The notes below the pieces were generated by a model. The model had not been told where the DNA came from, ran no database searches, and saw nothing but the letters and a program-made list of their open reading frames with translations. A DNA stretch of 64,000 bases from Flavobacterium dankookense (GTDB lineage: Bacteria > Bacteroidota > Bacteroidia > Flavobacteriales > Flavobacteriaceae): NCBI RefSeq assembly GCF_004362665.1, contig NZ_SNXR01000017.1, positions 1 through 64,000 on the forward strand, in the 5' to 3' direction. Below are positions 43,057 through 51,689 of this stretch, in pieces. The first letter of the stretch is position 1, and each line of letters starts with the position of its first letter. The translations under genes and the position numbers were made by a program.

Positions 43057-44090
43057 TGAAGTTGTTTTTCCACAAATTGTTCCATTGGGAATATTGGCCT
43101 TTTCAAATTGTTTACATTCCGATTTATTTTCTTTGGGCGTTTTATGCGATAAAAGCACGAACGATTTTCTTCTTCAATGCCAGTAATCCAACCATGTCAA
43201 ACGGAGGATTTATCATGGATAGTAAGAAAGAAATTTATGGTTTAATTCCGCAGAAATTCTATCCCAAAACAGATTACATTAAAGAAAATTTACCTTTTGA
43301 GGAAGTCGAAAATATACTAAAAAAAGCCGCAATCAATTTTCCTTTTATAACTAAACCGGATATTGGTTTACGTGGTTCGGCAGTAAAAAAAATTGAGAAT
43401 ATTGAAGACCTAAAAAACTACCACATTAAAGCAAATTTTGATTATTTACTCCAAGAATTAATTCCTTTTCCAAATGAAGTTGGTATTTTCTATGTTCGTT
43501 TTCCAAATGAATTGAGCGGAAAAATTACAGGAATTGTTGCCAAAGAATTTTTAATCGTTGAAGGCGATGGAAATGCAACCACTTTAGATTTAATTCTAAA
43601 AAATCCTAGATATGAACTGCAATTAAACGCATTAAAAAAGGAATATGGTAATCAACTAAACGAAATTTTACCAAATGGTGAAAAACGCAATTTAGTTCCT
43701 TATGGCAATCATGCTCGCGGTGCTAAATTTTTAGATTACAGCCATTTGATTTCTGAAAAATTAACCAAAGTTATTGATGAAATGTGTTTACAAATGAATG
43801 AATTCTATTTTGGCCGCATGGATTTAATGTACAATTCTTGGGAAGAACTTGAAGAAGGTAAAAACTTTCTGCTCGTAGAAGTGAACGGCGCAGCAAGCGA
43901 ACCAACCCACATTTATGATCCAAAGCACTCCATTTTTTTTGCATGGAAAGAACTATCCAGACACATTTCATATATGTACAAAATTAGTGTTCAAAATCAC
44001 CAACGTGGTTTTCCGTATCTTACTCATAAAGAAGGAATGAAACAATATCGTTTGCATTTAGAACAGTGTAAAAAAATAGTTGATTTTTAA
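43056..44090 (+). CDS. ATP-grasp-type protein
   Basis: 344 residues. The N-terminus is hydrophobic (QIVYIPIYFLWAFYAI), suggesting a membrane-associated or signal-like segment. The rest has ATP-grasp features: FITKPDIGLRGSAVKKI, LLQELIPFPNEVGIFYVRF, FYFGRMDLMYNSWEEL and LVEVNGAASEPTHIYDP (metal-binding Glu/Asn). The family ligates a carboxylate to an amine via acyl phosphate; the substrate is unknown. It resembles D-alanine--D-alanine-ligase-like proteins annotated in flavobacteria. End of the DinB-NRDE operon. Confidence 0.75.
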   Translation: MKLFFHKLFHWEYWPFQIVYIPIYFLWAFYAIKARTIFFFNASNPTMSNGGFIMDSKKEIYGLIPQKFYPKTDYIKENLPFEEVENILKKAAINFPFITKPDIGLRGSAVKKIENIEDLKNYHIKANFDYLLQELIPFPNEVGIFYVRFPNELSGKITGIVAKEFLIVEGDGNATTLDLILKNPRYELQLNALKKEYGNQLNEILPNGEKRNLVPYGNHARGAKFLDYSHLISEKLTKVIDEMCLQMNEFYFGRMDLMYNSWEELEEGKNFLLVEVNGAASEPTHIYDPKHSIFFAWKELSRHISYMYKISVQNHQRGFPYLTHKEGMKQYRLHLEQCKKIVDF

Positions 44091-44108
44091 TTTGCAACGC
44101 ATTTTTAT

Positions 44109-44178
44109 GTCATTCCGACGAAGGAGGAATCTCATAATTTGATTTTTTTTGATGTGATTTCTCCTTCGTCGAAATGAC
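44109..44178. repeat. long imperfect inverted repeat
   Basis: Left arm 44109-44134 (GTCATT, GACGAAGGAG, AATC) pairs with right arm 44155-44178 (CTCCTTCGTC, AATGAC) around an AT-rich 20-nt loop. It resembles dispersed intergenic repeats often seen in flavobacterial genomes. It may terminate the ATP-grasp operon. Confidence 0.75.
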
Positions 44179-44196
44179 AAGTTAGTTTAAAAAAGT

Positions 44197-44835
44197 GTGA
44201 TAAAAATAAAAAACATATTCATTGGATTTTTAGTCAGTTTTATTGGTTCAATTCCATTGGGCTATTTGAATGTTGTTGGATATGATGTTTTTAAAAAATT
44301 TGGTTTAAATGAAACAGTATTCTATTTGTTGGGAGTAATATCGATTGAGTTTTTTGTAATTTATTTTACTTTGTTATTTGCAAATCAGTTAATTGCAAAT
44401 CAAAAACTGCTAAAATTTATCGAAGGATTTTCAGTCGTTTTTATGTTTGTTTTGGCTTATATTTTTTATTCAAGCGCTTCTTCAGAAACGATAAATCCAT
44501 CTGTTTTAGAACGATATGTAAACTATTCTCCGTTTGTAGTTGGGTTGATTTTGAGTTGTTTAAATTTTATTCAAGTTCCGTTTTGGACGAGTTGGAATTT
44601 GTATTTATTGAATGGAAATTATATCGAAATTTCTAAAAGCAGAAAATATTTTTACGTTTTTGGAACTGTTATCGGGACATTTTCCGGAATGTTAGTTTTG
44701 ATTTTATCTTTAGATTACGTTACCCACCAAAACGATTTTTTGGCAAAATATTTAATGAAAGTAATCATTCCTTTAGTGTTTATAATTTTGGGATTAGTAC
44801 AAGGATTTAAGTTTTATAAAAAGTATTATAAGTAG
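44197..44835 (+). CDS. LysE-like membrane protein
   Basis: 212 residues with about six membrane helices. The opening IFIGFLVSFIGSIPLGYLNV is typical of the LysE/RhtB translocator superfamily (Gly and Pro in helix 1). The substrate is unknown. The start is GTG at 44197; there is no ATG that keeps helix 1 intact. Confidence 0.72.
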   Translation: MIKIKNIFIGFLVSFIGSIPLGYLNVVGYDVFKKFGLNETVFYLLGVISIEFFVIYFTLLFANQLIANQKLLKFIEGFSVVFMFVLAYIFYSSASSETINPSVLERYVNYSPFVVGLILSCLNFIQVPFWTSWNLYLLNGNYIEISKSRKYFYVFGTVIGTFSGMLVLILSLDYVTHQNDFLAKYLMKVIIPLVFIILGLVQGFKFYKKYYK

Positions 44836-44910
44836 TTTTCATTTCTTATTTTTACAAAAAAAAGATTTTGAAATCGTAGATTCACGAACACAAAAAAACA
44901 ATTTAAAATT

Positions 44911-45591
44911 TTGAGTAAAAACATCATCATAACAGGAACTTCACGCGGAATAGGATATGAACTGGCTTTACAATTTGCCAATGCAGGACATCAAGTTCTT
45001 GCTATTTCGAGAAAAACACCTCAAACATTAATCGATAATCAAAATATTACTTGTATTGCTGTTGATTTAGGTAATGAAAACGAGTTGGTTGAAGTTGAAA
45101 AATTACTTTCGAGCTCTTGGAAGAAAGTAGATATAATCATTCACAATGCAGGAAGTTTAATTAGTAAACCTTTTGCTGAATTATCGCAATCTGATTTTGA
45201 GAATGTGTATAAAGTAAATGTTTTTGGTGTTGCCAATTTGACCAGAATTGCATTGCCATATCTTCAAAAAGGAAGTCATGTAGTAACGATTAGTTCCATG
45301 GGAGGAATTCAAGGCAGCATGAAATTTCCGGGATTGGCAGCCTATAGTTCGAGCAAAGGCGCAGTAATTACACTATCGGAATTATTAGCTGAAGAATATA
45401 AAGAACAAGGCATTGCGTTTAATGTTTTAGCACTTGGCGCTGTGAATACTGAAATGCTGCAAGAAGCTTTTCCTGGCTATGAAGCACCAATTTCGGCAAC
45501 AGAAATGGCCGATTATATTTTTAACTTTGCTTTGACAGGAAATAAATATCATAACGGAAAGATTATACAAGTTTCAAGTTCAACACCTTAA
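44911..45591 (+). CDS. short-chain dehydrogenase/reductase
   Basis: 226 residues. The NAD(P) site TGTSRGIGYELA (TGxxxGIG), HNAG in IIHNAGSLI, the catalytic Ser in ISSMGG and YSSSKGA (YxxxK) are all present. Substrate unknown. The start is TTG at 44911; the Rossmann motif begins at residue 8, so little room is left for another start. Monocistronic. Confidence 0.88.
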   Translation: MSKNIIITGTSRGIGYELALQFANAGHQVLAISRKTPQTLIDNQNITCIAVDLGNENELVEVEKLLSSSWKKVDIIIHNAGSLISKPFAELSQSDFENVYKVNVFGVANLTRIALPYLQKGSHVVTISSMGGIQGSMKFPGLAAYSSSKGAVITLSELLAEEYKEQGIAFNVLALGAVNTEMLQEAFPGYEAPISATEMADYIFNFALTGNKYHNGKIIQVSSSTP

Positions 45592-45606
45592 AAATATAGT
45601 GTCGTT

Positions 45607-45802
45607 AGGATAGGAAAACAAAATCTGACGATGAAAGTAGATAGTAAGACGATAGAAGTAGAAAGTCTGACTGTGGAAGTAAGCAATCAAACGATGGAAG
45701 TGAACATTCAGGCAATGGAAGTTGGAAGTCGGACGATGGAAGTAGATTGTCAGACGGTAGAAGTAAGCCTTCAGACGATGGAAGTAGAATGTCAGACGAT
45801 GG
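45607..45802 (+). repeat. 21-bp tandem array encoding a heptapeptide frame
   Basis: Units of 21 bp start at 45607 (degenerate), 45628, 45649, 45670, 45691, 45712, 45733, 45754 and 45775, with a partial unit to 45802. The typical unit is ACGATGGAAGTAGAATGTCAG. The plus strand reads as T-M-E-V-x-x-Q heptads in a 73-codon frame from 45631 to 45852, but its ATG is itself part of a repeat unit, and I see no ribosome binding site. Period and layout match the array at 112-237, on the other strand. Best viewed as a repeat; coding status open. Confidence 0.85.
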
Positions 45803-45855
45803 TTTTTAATAAACACACTATATTTGTAAGATTTAAGATAATAAATCAGTAAGAT

Positions 45856-46458
45856 TTGAGCGAAGTTTTATCAAAATATTTACCGGAACATGCTGTTGCT
45901 AGTTGTTTTGAATTAATCAAAACCAATAATGTGCATTTGAAAATTGTCAACGAACGACAAACGCGTCATGGCGATTATAGAAAAGGATTTTCGGGGAAAC
46001 ACGAAATTACGGTAAATGCCAATTTAAATAAATACCGCTTTTTGATTACGTTGGTTCATGAAATTGCTCATTTGGTCGCTTTTGAAAAATATGGACGATT
46101 TATTAAACCTCACGGCGTGGAGTGGAAAATGACTTTTCAACGACTGATGGTTCCGTTTATTCGACCTGAGATTTTTCCGCATTCAGTGTTGCCTTTGGTT
46201 GCCAATCATTTTAGAAATCCTGCGGCAAGTAGCGACACTGATGCTCGATTGGCATTCGCTCTAAAGCAATTTGACGAACGAAAACCCGATGTTCATTTTG
46301 TGCATGAAGTGCCGAGTGGTAGTTTATTTCGAATAAAAAATGGAAGGGTTTTTCAAAAAAAAGGACTTCGAGTAAAACGCTATGAATGCCTTGAAGTAAA
46401 AACGGGACAATTATTTTTGTTTAATGCTAATGCTGAGGTAGAAATAATACCGGGGTAA
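45856..46458 (+). CDS. SprT-like zinc metalloprotease-type protein
   Basis: 200 residues. Zinc site HEIAH (68-72) followed by a third ligand His86 in RFIKPHGVEWKMTF, the SprT-like arrangement. SprT/SPRTN-like proteins are linked to protein cleavage on DNA in eukaryotes; the bacterial role is poorly known. The start is TTG at 45856. The C-terminal ~60 residues (RIKNGRVFQKKGLRVKRYEC) replace the zinc ribbon of longer homologues. Directly follows the 21-bp array. Confidence 0.82.
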   Translation: MSEVLSKYLPEHAVASCFELIKTNNVHLKIVNERQTRHGDYRKGFSGKHEITVNANLNKYRFLITLVHEIAHLVAFEKYGRFIKPHGVEWKMTFQRLMVPFIRPEIFPHSVLPLVANHFRNPAASSDTDARLAFALKQFDERKPDVHFVHEVPSGSLFRIKNGRVFQKKGLRVKRYECLEVKTGQLFLFNANAEVEIIPG

Positions 46459-46506
46459 AAAATATTATTTACTACTATTATTTTATCAAAATCTTATAGT
46501 ATTAGA

Positions 46507-46514
46507 TATATTTG
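46507..46514 (+). promoter_or_regulatory. -7 box TATATTTG of manC
   Basis: Consensus -7 box 46 bp before the start codon. Confidence 0.5.
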
Positions 46515-46560
46515 TAACTACAACAAAAAAATAAGAGATTGCTTTTTTCTCGCAACAATT

Positions 46561-47622
46561 ATGAATAAAAATTATTACGCAATATTGATGGCTGGTGGCG
46601 TTGGTTCGCGATTTTGGCCCGTTTCTACAACAGAATTTCCAAAACAATTTCACGATATGTTGGGTTCTGGTGAAACCTTAATCCAAAAAACATTTAGTCG
46701 ATTAGCCAAACTAATTCCGGCGGAGAATATTTTGATTTTGACTAATGAACGCTATAATGATTTGGTTTTAGAACAACTGCCAATGGTTAAACCGGAGCAA
46801 GTTTTGTTAGAACCAGCCATGCGAAATACAGCACCTTGTATTTTGTATGCTTCATTAAAAATTCAAAAGCAAAATCCTGATGCGGTTATGGTTGTAGCAC
46901 CAAGCGATCATTGGATTGAAGATGAAACGGCTTTTGCCGATAATTTGCAAGAGTGTTTTGATTTTTGTCAAAAAGAAAATGCTTTGATGACACTTGGTAT
47001 TCAACCGACTTTTCCGAATACTGGTTTTGGATATATTGAATTTGATAAAACGGACGAAAACAGTATAAAAAAAGTAAATCAGTTTAGGGAAAAACCCGAT
47101 TATGAAACAGCGAAATCATTTTTAGAACAAGGCAATTTTCTTTGGAATGGTGGCATTTTTATCTGGAGTGTAAAATCAGTTACAGAAGCTTTTTCGACCT
47201 TTCAACCGCAAATGAATGCTTTGTTTCAACAAGGTTTTGAAAGCTATAATACTGAAAATGAAAAGCAGTTTATTAATGAAAATTATGCTTCGGCAGAAAA
47301 TATTTCGATTGATTATGCTATAATGGAAAAAGCCACTAATGTGTATGTTTTACCAGCTACTTTCGACTGGAATGATCTTGGAACTTGGGGACAACTTCAC
47401 GAAAAAATTGATAAGGACGAGAATAATAACGGTGTTATCAATGCGAAAGTTATTCTAGAAAATGCTACAAACAATATTGTTCGTTCTGATGCTAATAAAA
47501 TCATAGTTATTGATGGATTGCATGATTACATTATCGTTGACAAAGAAGGTATTTTGATGATTTACCCAAAAAGTAAAGAGCAAGATATTAAACGAATTAC
47601 TGGATTAGCGAACGAGTTGTAA
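46561..47622 (+). CDS. manC: mannose-1-phosphate guanylyltransferase
   Basis: 353 residues. Makes GDP-mannose from mannose-1-phosphate and GTP for surface polysaccharide or glycoprotein. The nucleotidyltransferase signature LMAGGVGSRFWPVSTTEFPKQFH is complete. Further motifs: VVAPSDHW, NTGFGYIEF, FREKPDYETA, NGGIFIW and ATFDWNDLGTWG. It is the single-domain (monofunctional) form. Its position before two giant surface proteins fits a role in surface glycans, but no operon link is visible. Confidence 0.92.
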   Translation: MNKNYYAILMAGGVGSRFWPVSTTEFPKQFHDMLGSGETLIQKTFSRLAKLIPAENILILTNERYNDLVLEQLPMVKPEQVLLEPAMRNTAPCILYASLKIQKQNPDAVMVVAPSDHWIEDETAFADNLQECFDFCQKENALMTLGIQPTFPNTGFGYIEFDKTDENSIKKVNQFREKPDYETAKSFLEQGNFLWNGGIFIWSVKSVTEAFSTFQPQMNALFQQGFESYNTENEKQFINENYASAENISIDYAIMEKATNVYVLPATFDWNDLGTWGQLHEKIDKDENNNGVINAKVILENATNNIVRSDANKIIVIDGLHDYIIVDKEGILMIYPKSKEQDIKRITGLANEL

Positions 47623-47708
47623 TTTTTTTAAAATACTGTTTAGAACTTAAATAATAATTGAAAAAGGGGTTTTAATCATTGGGATGATATATTTCAAACA
47701 ATAATAGA

Positions 47709-47716
47709 TATATTTG
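47709..47716 (+). promoter_or_regulatory. -7 box TATATTTG of giant surface protein gene
   Basis: Consensus -7 box 17 bp before the start codon at 47734. Confidence 0.5.
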
Positions 47717-47733
47717 TTTATCAAACCTTTACT

Positions 47734-50700
47734 ATGAGAAAATTATCCTTTATAATTTTTATTTTATTATTTGTTGGACAATCCTCTTATAGTCAATTAG
47801 CGGATTTTGTATTGACCGTTACTAAAACTGATGAAACGTGCACAGGAAACGGCTCATTAACTTTTAATGTTCAAAATACAACTCCAAATGCAACGCTATT
47901 ATATTCGGTATATTTATTACCCAATGTGACGACTCCTATATCGGTTTTGACCGAAAATGTTTTTACGGGTTTAAGTGCTGGAAATTATAGGGTAGTCGCA
48001 TTACAATCACTTGGAAATCTTAGTAATTCGCAACAGAAAGATATTCAAATTAATAGTCAAATTACACCATTAATTTATCAAGTTTCAGGAATTCCTGCTA
48101 CATGTTTTACGGAATCGTCTATTACAGTCAGTGTATCTCAAGGAAGTCCTGCTAGTTATGAAATAATTTCAGGACCAGTTATTGTTCCACCTCAAAGTTC
48201 GAATGTTTTTACAAACTTGCCTGCAGGAAGTTATAATATTAGAGTTAACGATTCGTGTGGCGATGCAGTTGTACAAACCTTCACATTATTATCAGTGCCA
48301 TTGGTTGCTAATTTTACTATTTCACCATTTGAAACAGTATGTAGTTTGGTAAATTGTACAACCATTTCGGGCACTTATATAATCCAGTCAACTGCCAATT
48401 CCACACTGATTTATCCGTTAAGTATAGTGTTTACTGTTTTCCCTCCAAACGGCGGAACACCTATAATTTTTAATCAAACCATTTCCTCTGGTGACGCCAC
48501 AGCTCAAGTCGTCAATTTAGATATTCCTTTTTATCATGGACAGCTGTATAATTATTCAATAAAAGTCAGCAATGGTTGCGGATTGGAAGTACAAACTAAT
48601 TCTATTCAAATAAACAAAAGTATTGGGCTTGAGCTAGATCAACAAGAAGTTACTAGTTGTTCAAATGGTCTTAATCTAGGTTTGTGCAATTTTGTTCCAC
48701 CTTTTACGGTTGAATTTTTATCAACTCCTTCTGGTTTTAATCCACTTATTTTTAACTCTGCGCATCCTGGACCATTTACAAATTCTGTTTCCTATTTACC
48801 TACGTTAGAAAATAGATTACCAAATGGAAATTATGTTGTTAAAGTTACAGACTCGTGCGGAAATGAAACTCAAAATAATATTACGATTAGAAGTAAACTT
48901 CCAGATTATAAACTTTTTTTCACAGGCGATCCATGTAATCCTGATGACAATATACAGATACCAAATGTTGGTCCAGAAGTAACTTCTGTAATAATAACAA
49001 ATGCACCGTCCGAATTAAATTTTTCATTTCCTTATGATGTTTCATCGATGATTTCTGGTGGCTATTTTGTAATGCCATTAACGCAACCTGGAACGTATAC
49101 ATTTACTGGAATCAATATTTGTGGAGATACATTTAACTTTGAAGTAATTGTTCCGCCATTTGAACCACCAACTGTCATAGCAGAAGCTACAGCAACTCTT
49201 GGTTGTTTAAATCCATCGGGTAAAATTACATTAAAGATTTTAGGTGGTCCAGTTATTGTTTCTGTTATTTTAGAACAAGCACCAGTTGAATATGGAACTG
49301 TTTTACCGCAAGATATTTCTGAAATAATAGAAGTTCCAAATACAATACTTCAGTTTGGAACTACACTTCCTGCTGGAGATTATACTTTTAGAGTTACTGA
49401 TAGTTGTGGAAATGTATATATTGTATCTGTTACTGTTCCAGTAATTATTTCTGAACTCCCATTGGTGGTTCGCTTTTTACGAGGATGTGAAACGGGAAAT
49501 AGCTCAATATTATTAATAAGCCGAAATGGTGGTTTGAACTCAGTAATAATTACAGCTGCTCCTTCTGGATTTATTCCTACTTTACCACATGATGTTTCGT
49601 TTAATATCATTACATCCAATAGAAATTTTTGTATGAATTCATTACCGCCAGGTAATTATACTTTTAAAACAATCGATGTTTGCGGTTTTGAATTAATATC
49701 AAATATTGTTATTCCAGATTATATTGTTCAACAAGATAATATTACAATTCAAGCCAATTGCGGTTCATTTAATGTAGTAATGCAATATGTAGTAAACGAA
49801 AATTCATTGCATAATTATTGGCTGCAGAAATTCAATTCGGATACTAATCAATGGGAACATCCATTAACAGGACAAGATTATGTTGAAGGTTCAATACCAA
49901 ACAGTACAAATTCCTATCCATTGGTGAATTTAACAACAAATTACAACATAGTTTCTACTGGCGTTTTTAGAATAGTTAAGAGACATTCAATTTATTCAAA
50001 CGGATTACTTCCATTGACAAATTGTATACAAGTTATAAAGAATTTTGAGTTCAATAATGATTTGAAAATTCTTTCTGCTACCACTTTTCCGTGTGCAAAC
50101 GGTGTTAATGAAGTTGTAATAGAAGCAGAAGGATTTCCACCATTAAGCTATTCAATAACTTCAAAAAATGGTTCTCCTTTTATTGTTAATAATGGGAATT
50201 CCAATATTTTTTCAGGGTTAGAAGCTGCTATCTATAATTTTCAGGTAAAAGATTTGTGCGGAAATATTGTAAATAGATTATTTGACATCAACTCTCTTCC
50301 TGAGCCAACAATTACACCTTCAGATTTGTGTGATGGACAAGTTGGTCAACTATCGGTTCAAGCCATTTCATTTTTAAGTTATCAATGGTGGAGAGGAAGT
50401 GATACAGCAACTATTTTGAGTACAACCAATGTATTGCCATTCAATCCGTTTTCAAGTGTTACAACACCAGGAACTTATTCTGTTAGAATATATTCAACAA
50501 CATCATTATCATGTGTAGATAAAATTATTTCATACACAATCCCATCAGTGATTAATCCCAATGCTGGAAATGATGTGACTAAAACACTATGTGATTTAAC
50601 TGAAGCCATAGATTTATTTTCAATTTTAGAAGCACCTTTTGACAATAATGGTGTTTGGGAAGAAATTACTTCCAGTGGAATGTTGAACGGAAGTATATGG

Positions 50701-51543
50701 TTGCCATTAGATTTGGAATTTGGAACTTATATTTTTAAATATACAGTAACTGGATTTTGTAGTGAAACCGATAGTGCGACGGTTACAATAATTTTCAATG
50801 AAGGACCAACAACGCCAATACTTGGAAGTAATCAAGAAATTTGTAATGGAGAAACGATAGCTATTAATTTAAATGATATACCAAACGCAACATTCAATTG
50901 GACTGGACCAAATGATTTTTCATCGAGTAGTCAAAATGTTTTAATTGAAAACAGTACAATCGAAAATGTTGGAACTTATACAGTAACTGCCATGTTAAAT
51001 GGATGTATGAAAACAGCATCAATTGATATTGGTTTTAAATCCACTCCTAATGTAGTAATTGAAGAAAAATGTGTCAACGGTTTCTATACTTTAAAGGCAG
51101 TTGCAGTAGATGGTTCATTTGATCCAGAGTTGGTCAATTACAGTTGGACTGGACCAAATAGTTTTTCAAGTAATGAAAATCCAATTACTATTAGCAACAA
51201 TGCAATAGGGATGTATTCCGTGACTGTAACCAATCAAGAAAACTGTTCTAAAGGTAGTTCCTTCAATGTTTTAAGTACATCATGTACGATACCAAATGTT
51301 ATCACTCCAAATGATGATGGAAGTAATGAGTCGTTTGATTTGTCAGGTTTTGATGTTCTAAAACTTGAAATTTATAACAGATGGGGTCGATTAGTTTATG
51401 AACAAAATGATTATATAGCTCAATGGCGCGGTCAAAACATGAATGGTGGAAGGCTGCCTGATTCTACTTATTTTTATTTGGTTTTTTTAAGAAGTGGTGA
51501 AATAAAAAACGGTTGGGTTTTTTTGGCATCCAATCGTGGTTAA
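47734..51543 (+). CDS. giant T9SS type B surface protein 1
   Basis: 1269 residues. Signal peptide MRKLSFIIFILLFVGQSSYSQ. Multiple beta-sandwich repeats with Cys-containing turns (FRVTDSCGNVY, VKVTDSCGNET), an Ig-like pair near 1000-1150 (FNWTGPNDFSSSSQN, YSWTGPNSFSSNE), then the gliding-motility/type B T9SS sorting domain (IPNVITPNDDGSNESFDLSG, LEIYNRWGRLVYEQ). It should be exported by T9SS and displayed on, or released from, the surface. Its paralogue follows in tandem; the two share N-terminus, domain order and C-terminus. No PorP/SprF partner gene is adjacent. Confidence 0.9.
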   Translation: MRKLSFIIFILLFVGQSSYSQLADFVLTVTKTDETCTGNGSLTFNVQNTTPNATLLYSVYLLPNVTTPISVLTENVFTGLSAGNYRVVALQSLGNLSNSQQKDIQINSQITPLIYQVSGIPATCFTESSITVSVSQGSPASYEIISGPVIVPPQSSNVFTNLPAGSYNIRVNDSCGDAVVQTFTLLSVPLVANFTISPFETVCSLVNCTTISGTYIIQSTANSTLIYPLSIVFTVFPPNGGTPIIFNQTISSGDATAQVVNLDIPFYHGQLYNYSIKVSNGCGLEVQTNSIQINKSIGLELDQQEVTSCSNGLNLGLCNFVPPFTVEFLSTPSGFNPLIFNSAHPGPFTNSVSYLPTLENRLPNGNYVVKVTDSCGNETQNNITIRSKLPDYKLFFTGDPCNPDDNIQIPNVGPEVTSVIITNAPSELNFSFPYDVSSMISGGYFVMPLTQPGTYTFTGINICGDTFNFEVIVPPFEPPTVIAEATATLGCLNPSGKITLKILGGPVIVSVILEQAPVEYGTVLPQDISEIIEVPNTILQFGTTLPAGDYTFRVTDSCGNVYIVSVTVPVIISELPLVVRFLRGCETGNSSILLISRNGGLNSVIITAAPSGFIPTLPHDVSFNIITSNRNFCMNSLPPGNYTFKTIDVCGFELISNIVIPDYIVQQDNITIQANCGSFNVVMQYVVNENSLHNYWLQKFNSDTNQWEHPLTGQDYVEGSIPNSTNSYPLVNLTTNYNIVSTGVFRIVKRHSIYSNGLLPLTNCIQVIKNFEFNNDLKILSATTFPCANGVNEVVIEAEGFPPLSYSITSKNGSPFIVNNGNSNIFSGLEAAIYNFQVKDLCGNIVNRLFDINSLPEPTITPSDLCDGQVGQLSVQAISFLSYQWWRGSDTATILSTTNVLPFNPFSSVTTPGTYSVRIYSTTSLSCVDKIISYTIPSVINPNAGNDVTKTLCDLTEAIDLFSILEAPFDNNGVWEEITSSGMLNGSIWLPLDLEFGTYIFKYTVTGFCSETDSATVTIIFNEGPTTPILGSNQEICNGETIAINLNDIPNATFNWTGPNDFSSSSQNVLIENSTIENVGTYTVTAMLNGCMKTASIDIGFKSTPNVVIEEKCVNGFYTLKAVAVDGSFDPELVNYSWTGPNSFSSNENPITISNNAIGMYSVTVTNQENCSKGSSFNVLSTSCTIPNVITPNDDGSNESFDLSGFDVLKLEIYNRWGRLVYEQNDYIAQWRGQNMNGGRLPDSTYFYLVFLRSGEIKNGWVFLASNRG

Positions 51544-51689
51544 TATGCTAAACAATTATATGATTTTTTCAAAAATTAGTATCTTTTAGCCTAAAGAAAG
51601 TAATGATATAAAACTATTTATATGATTAATGAATGGGTTATGATAAAATAACTATTTTTACTTTCTATAGTTATTAATAAAGATTCAAA

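Noticed and set aside
45631..45852. A 73-codon plus-strand frame as a definite protein
   Set aside because: Almost all of it is the 21-bp repeat, its ATG belongs to a repeat unit and no ribosome binding site is visible; kept as a repeat with open coding status.
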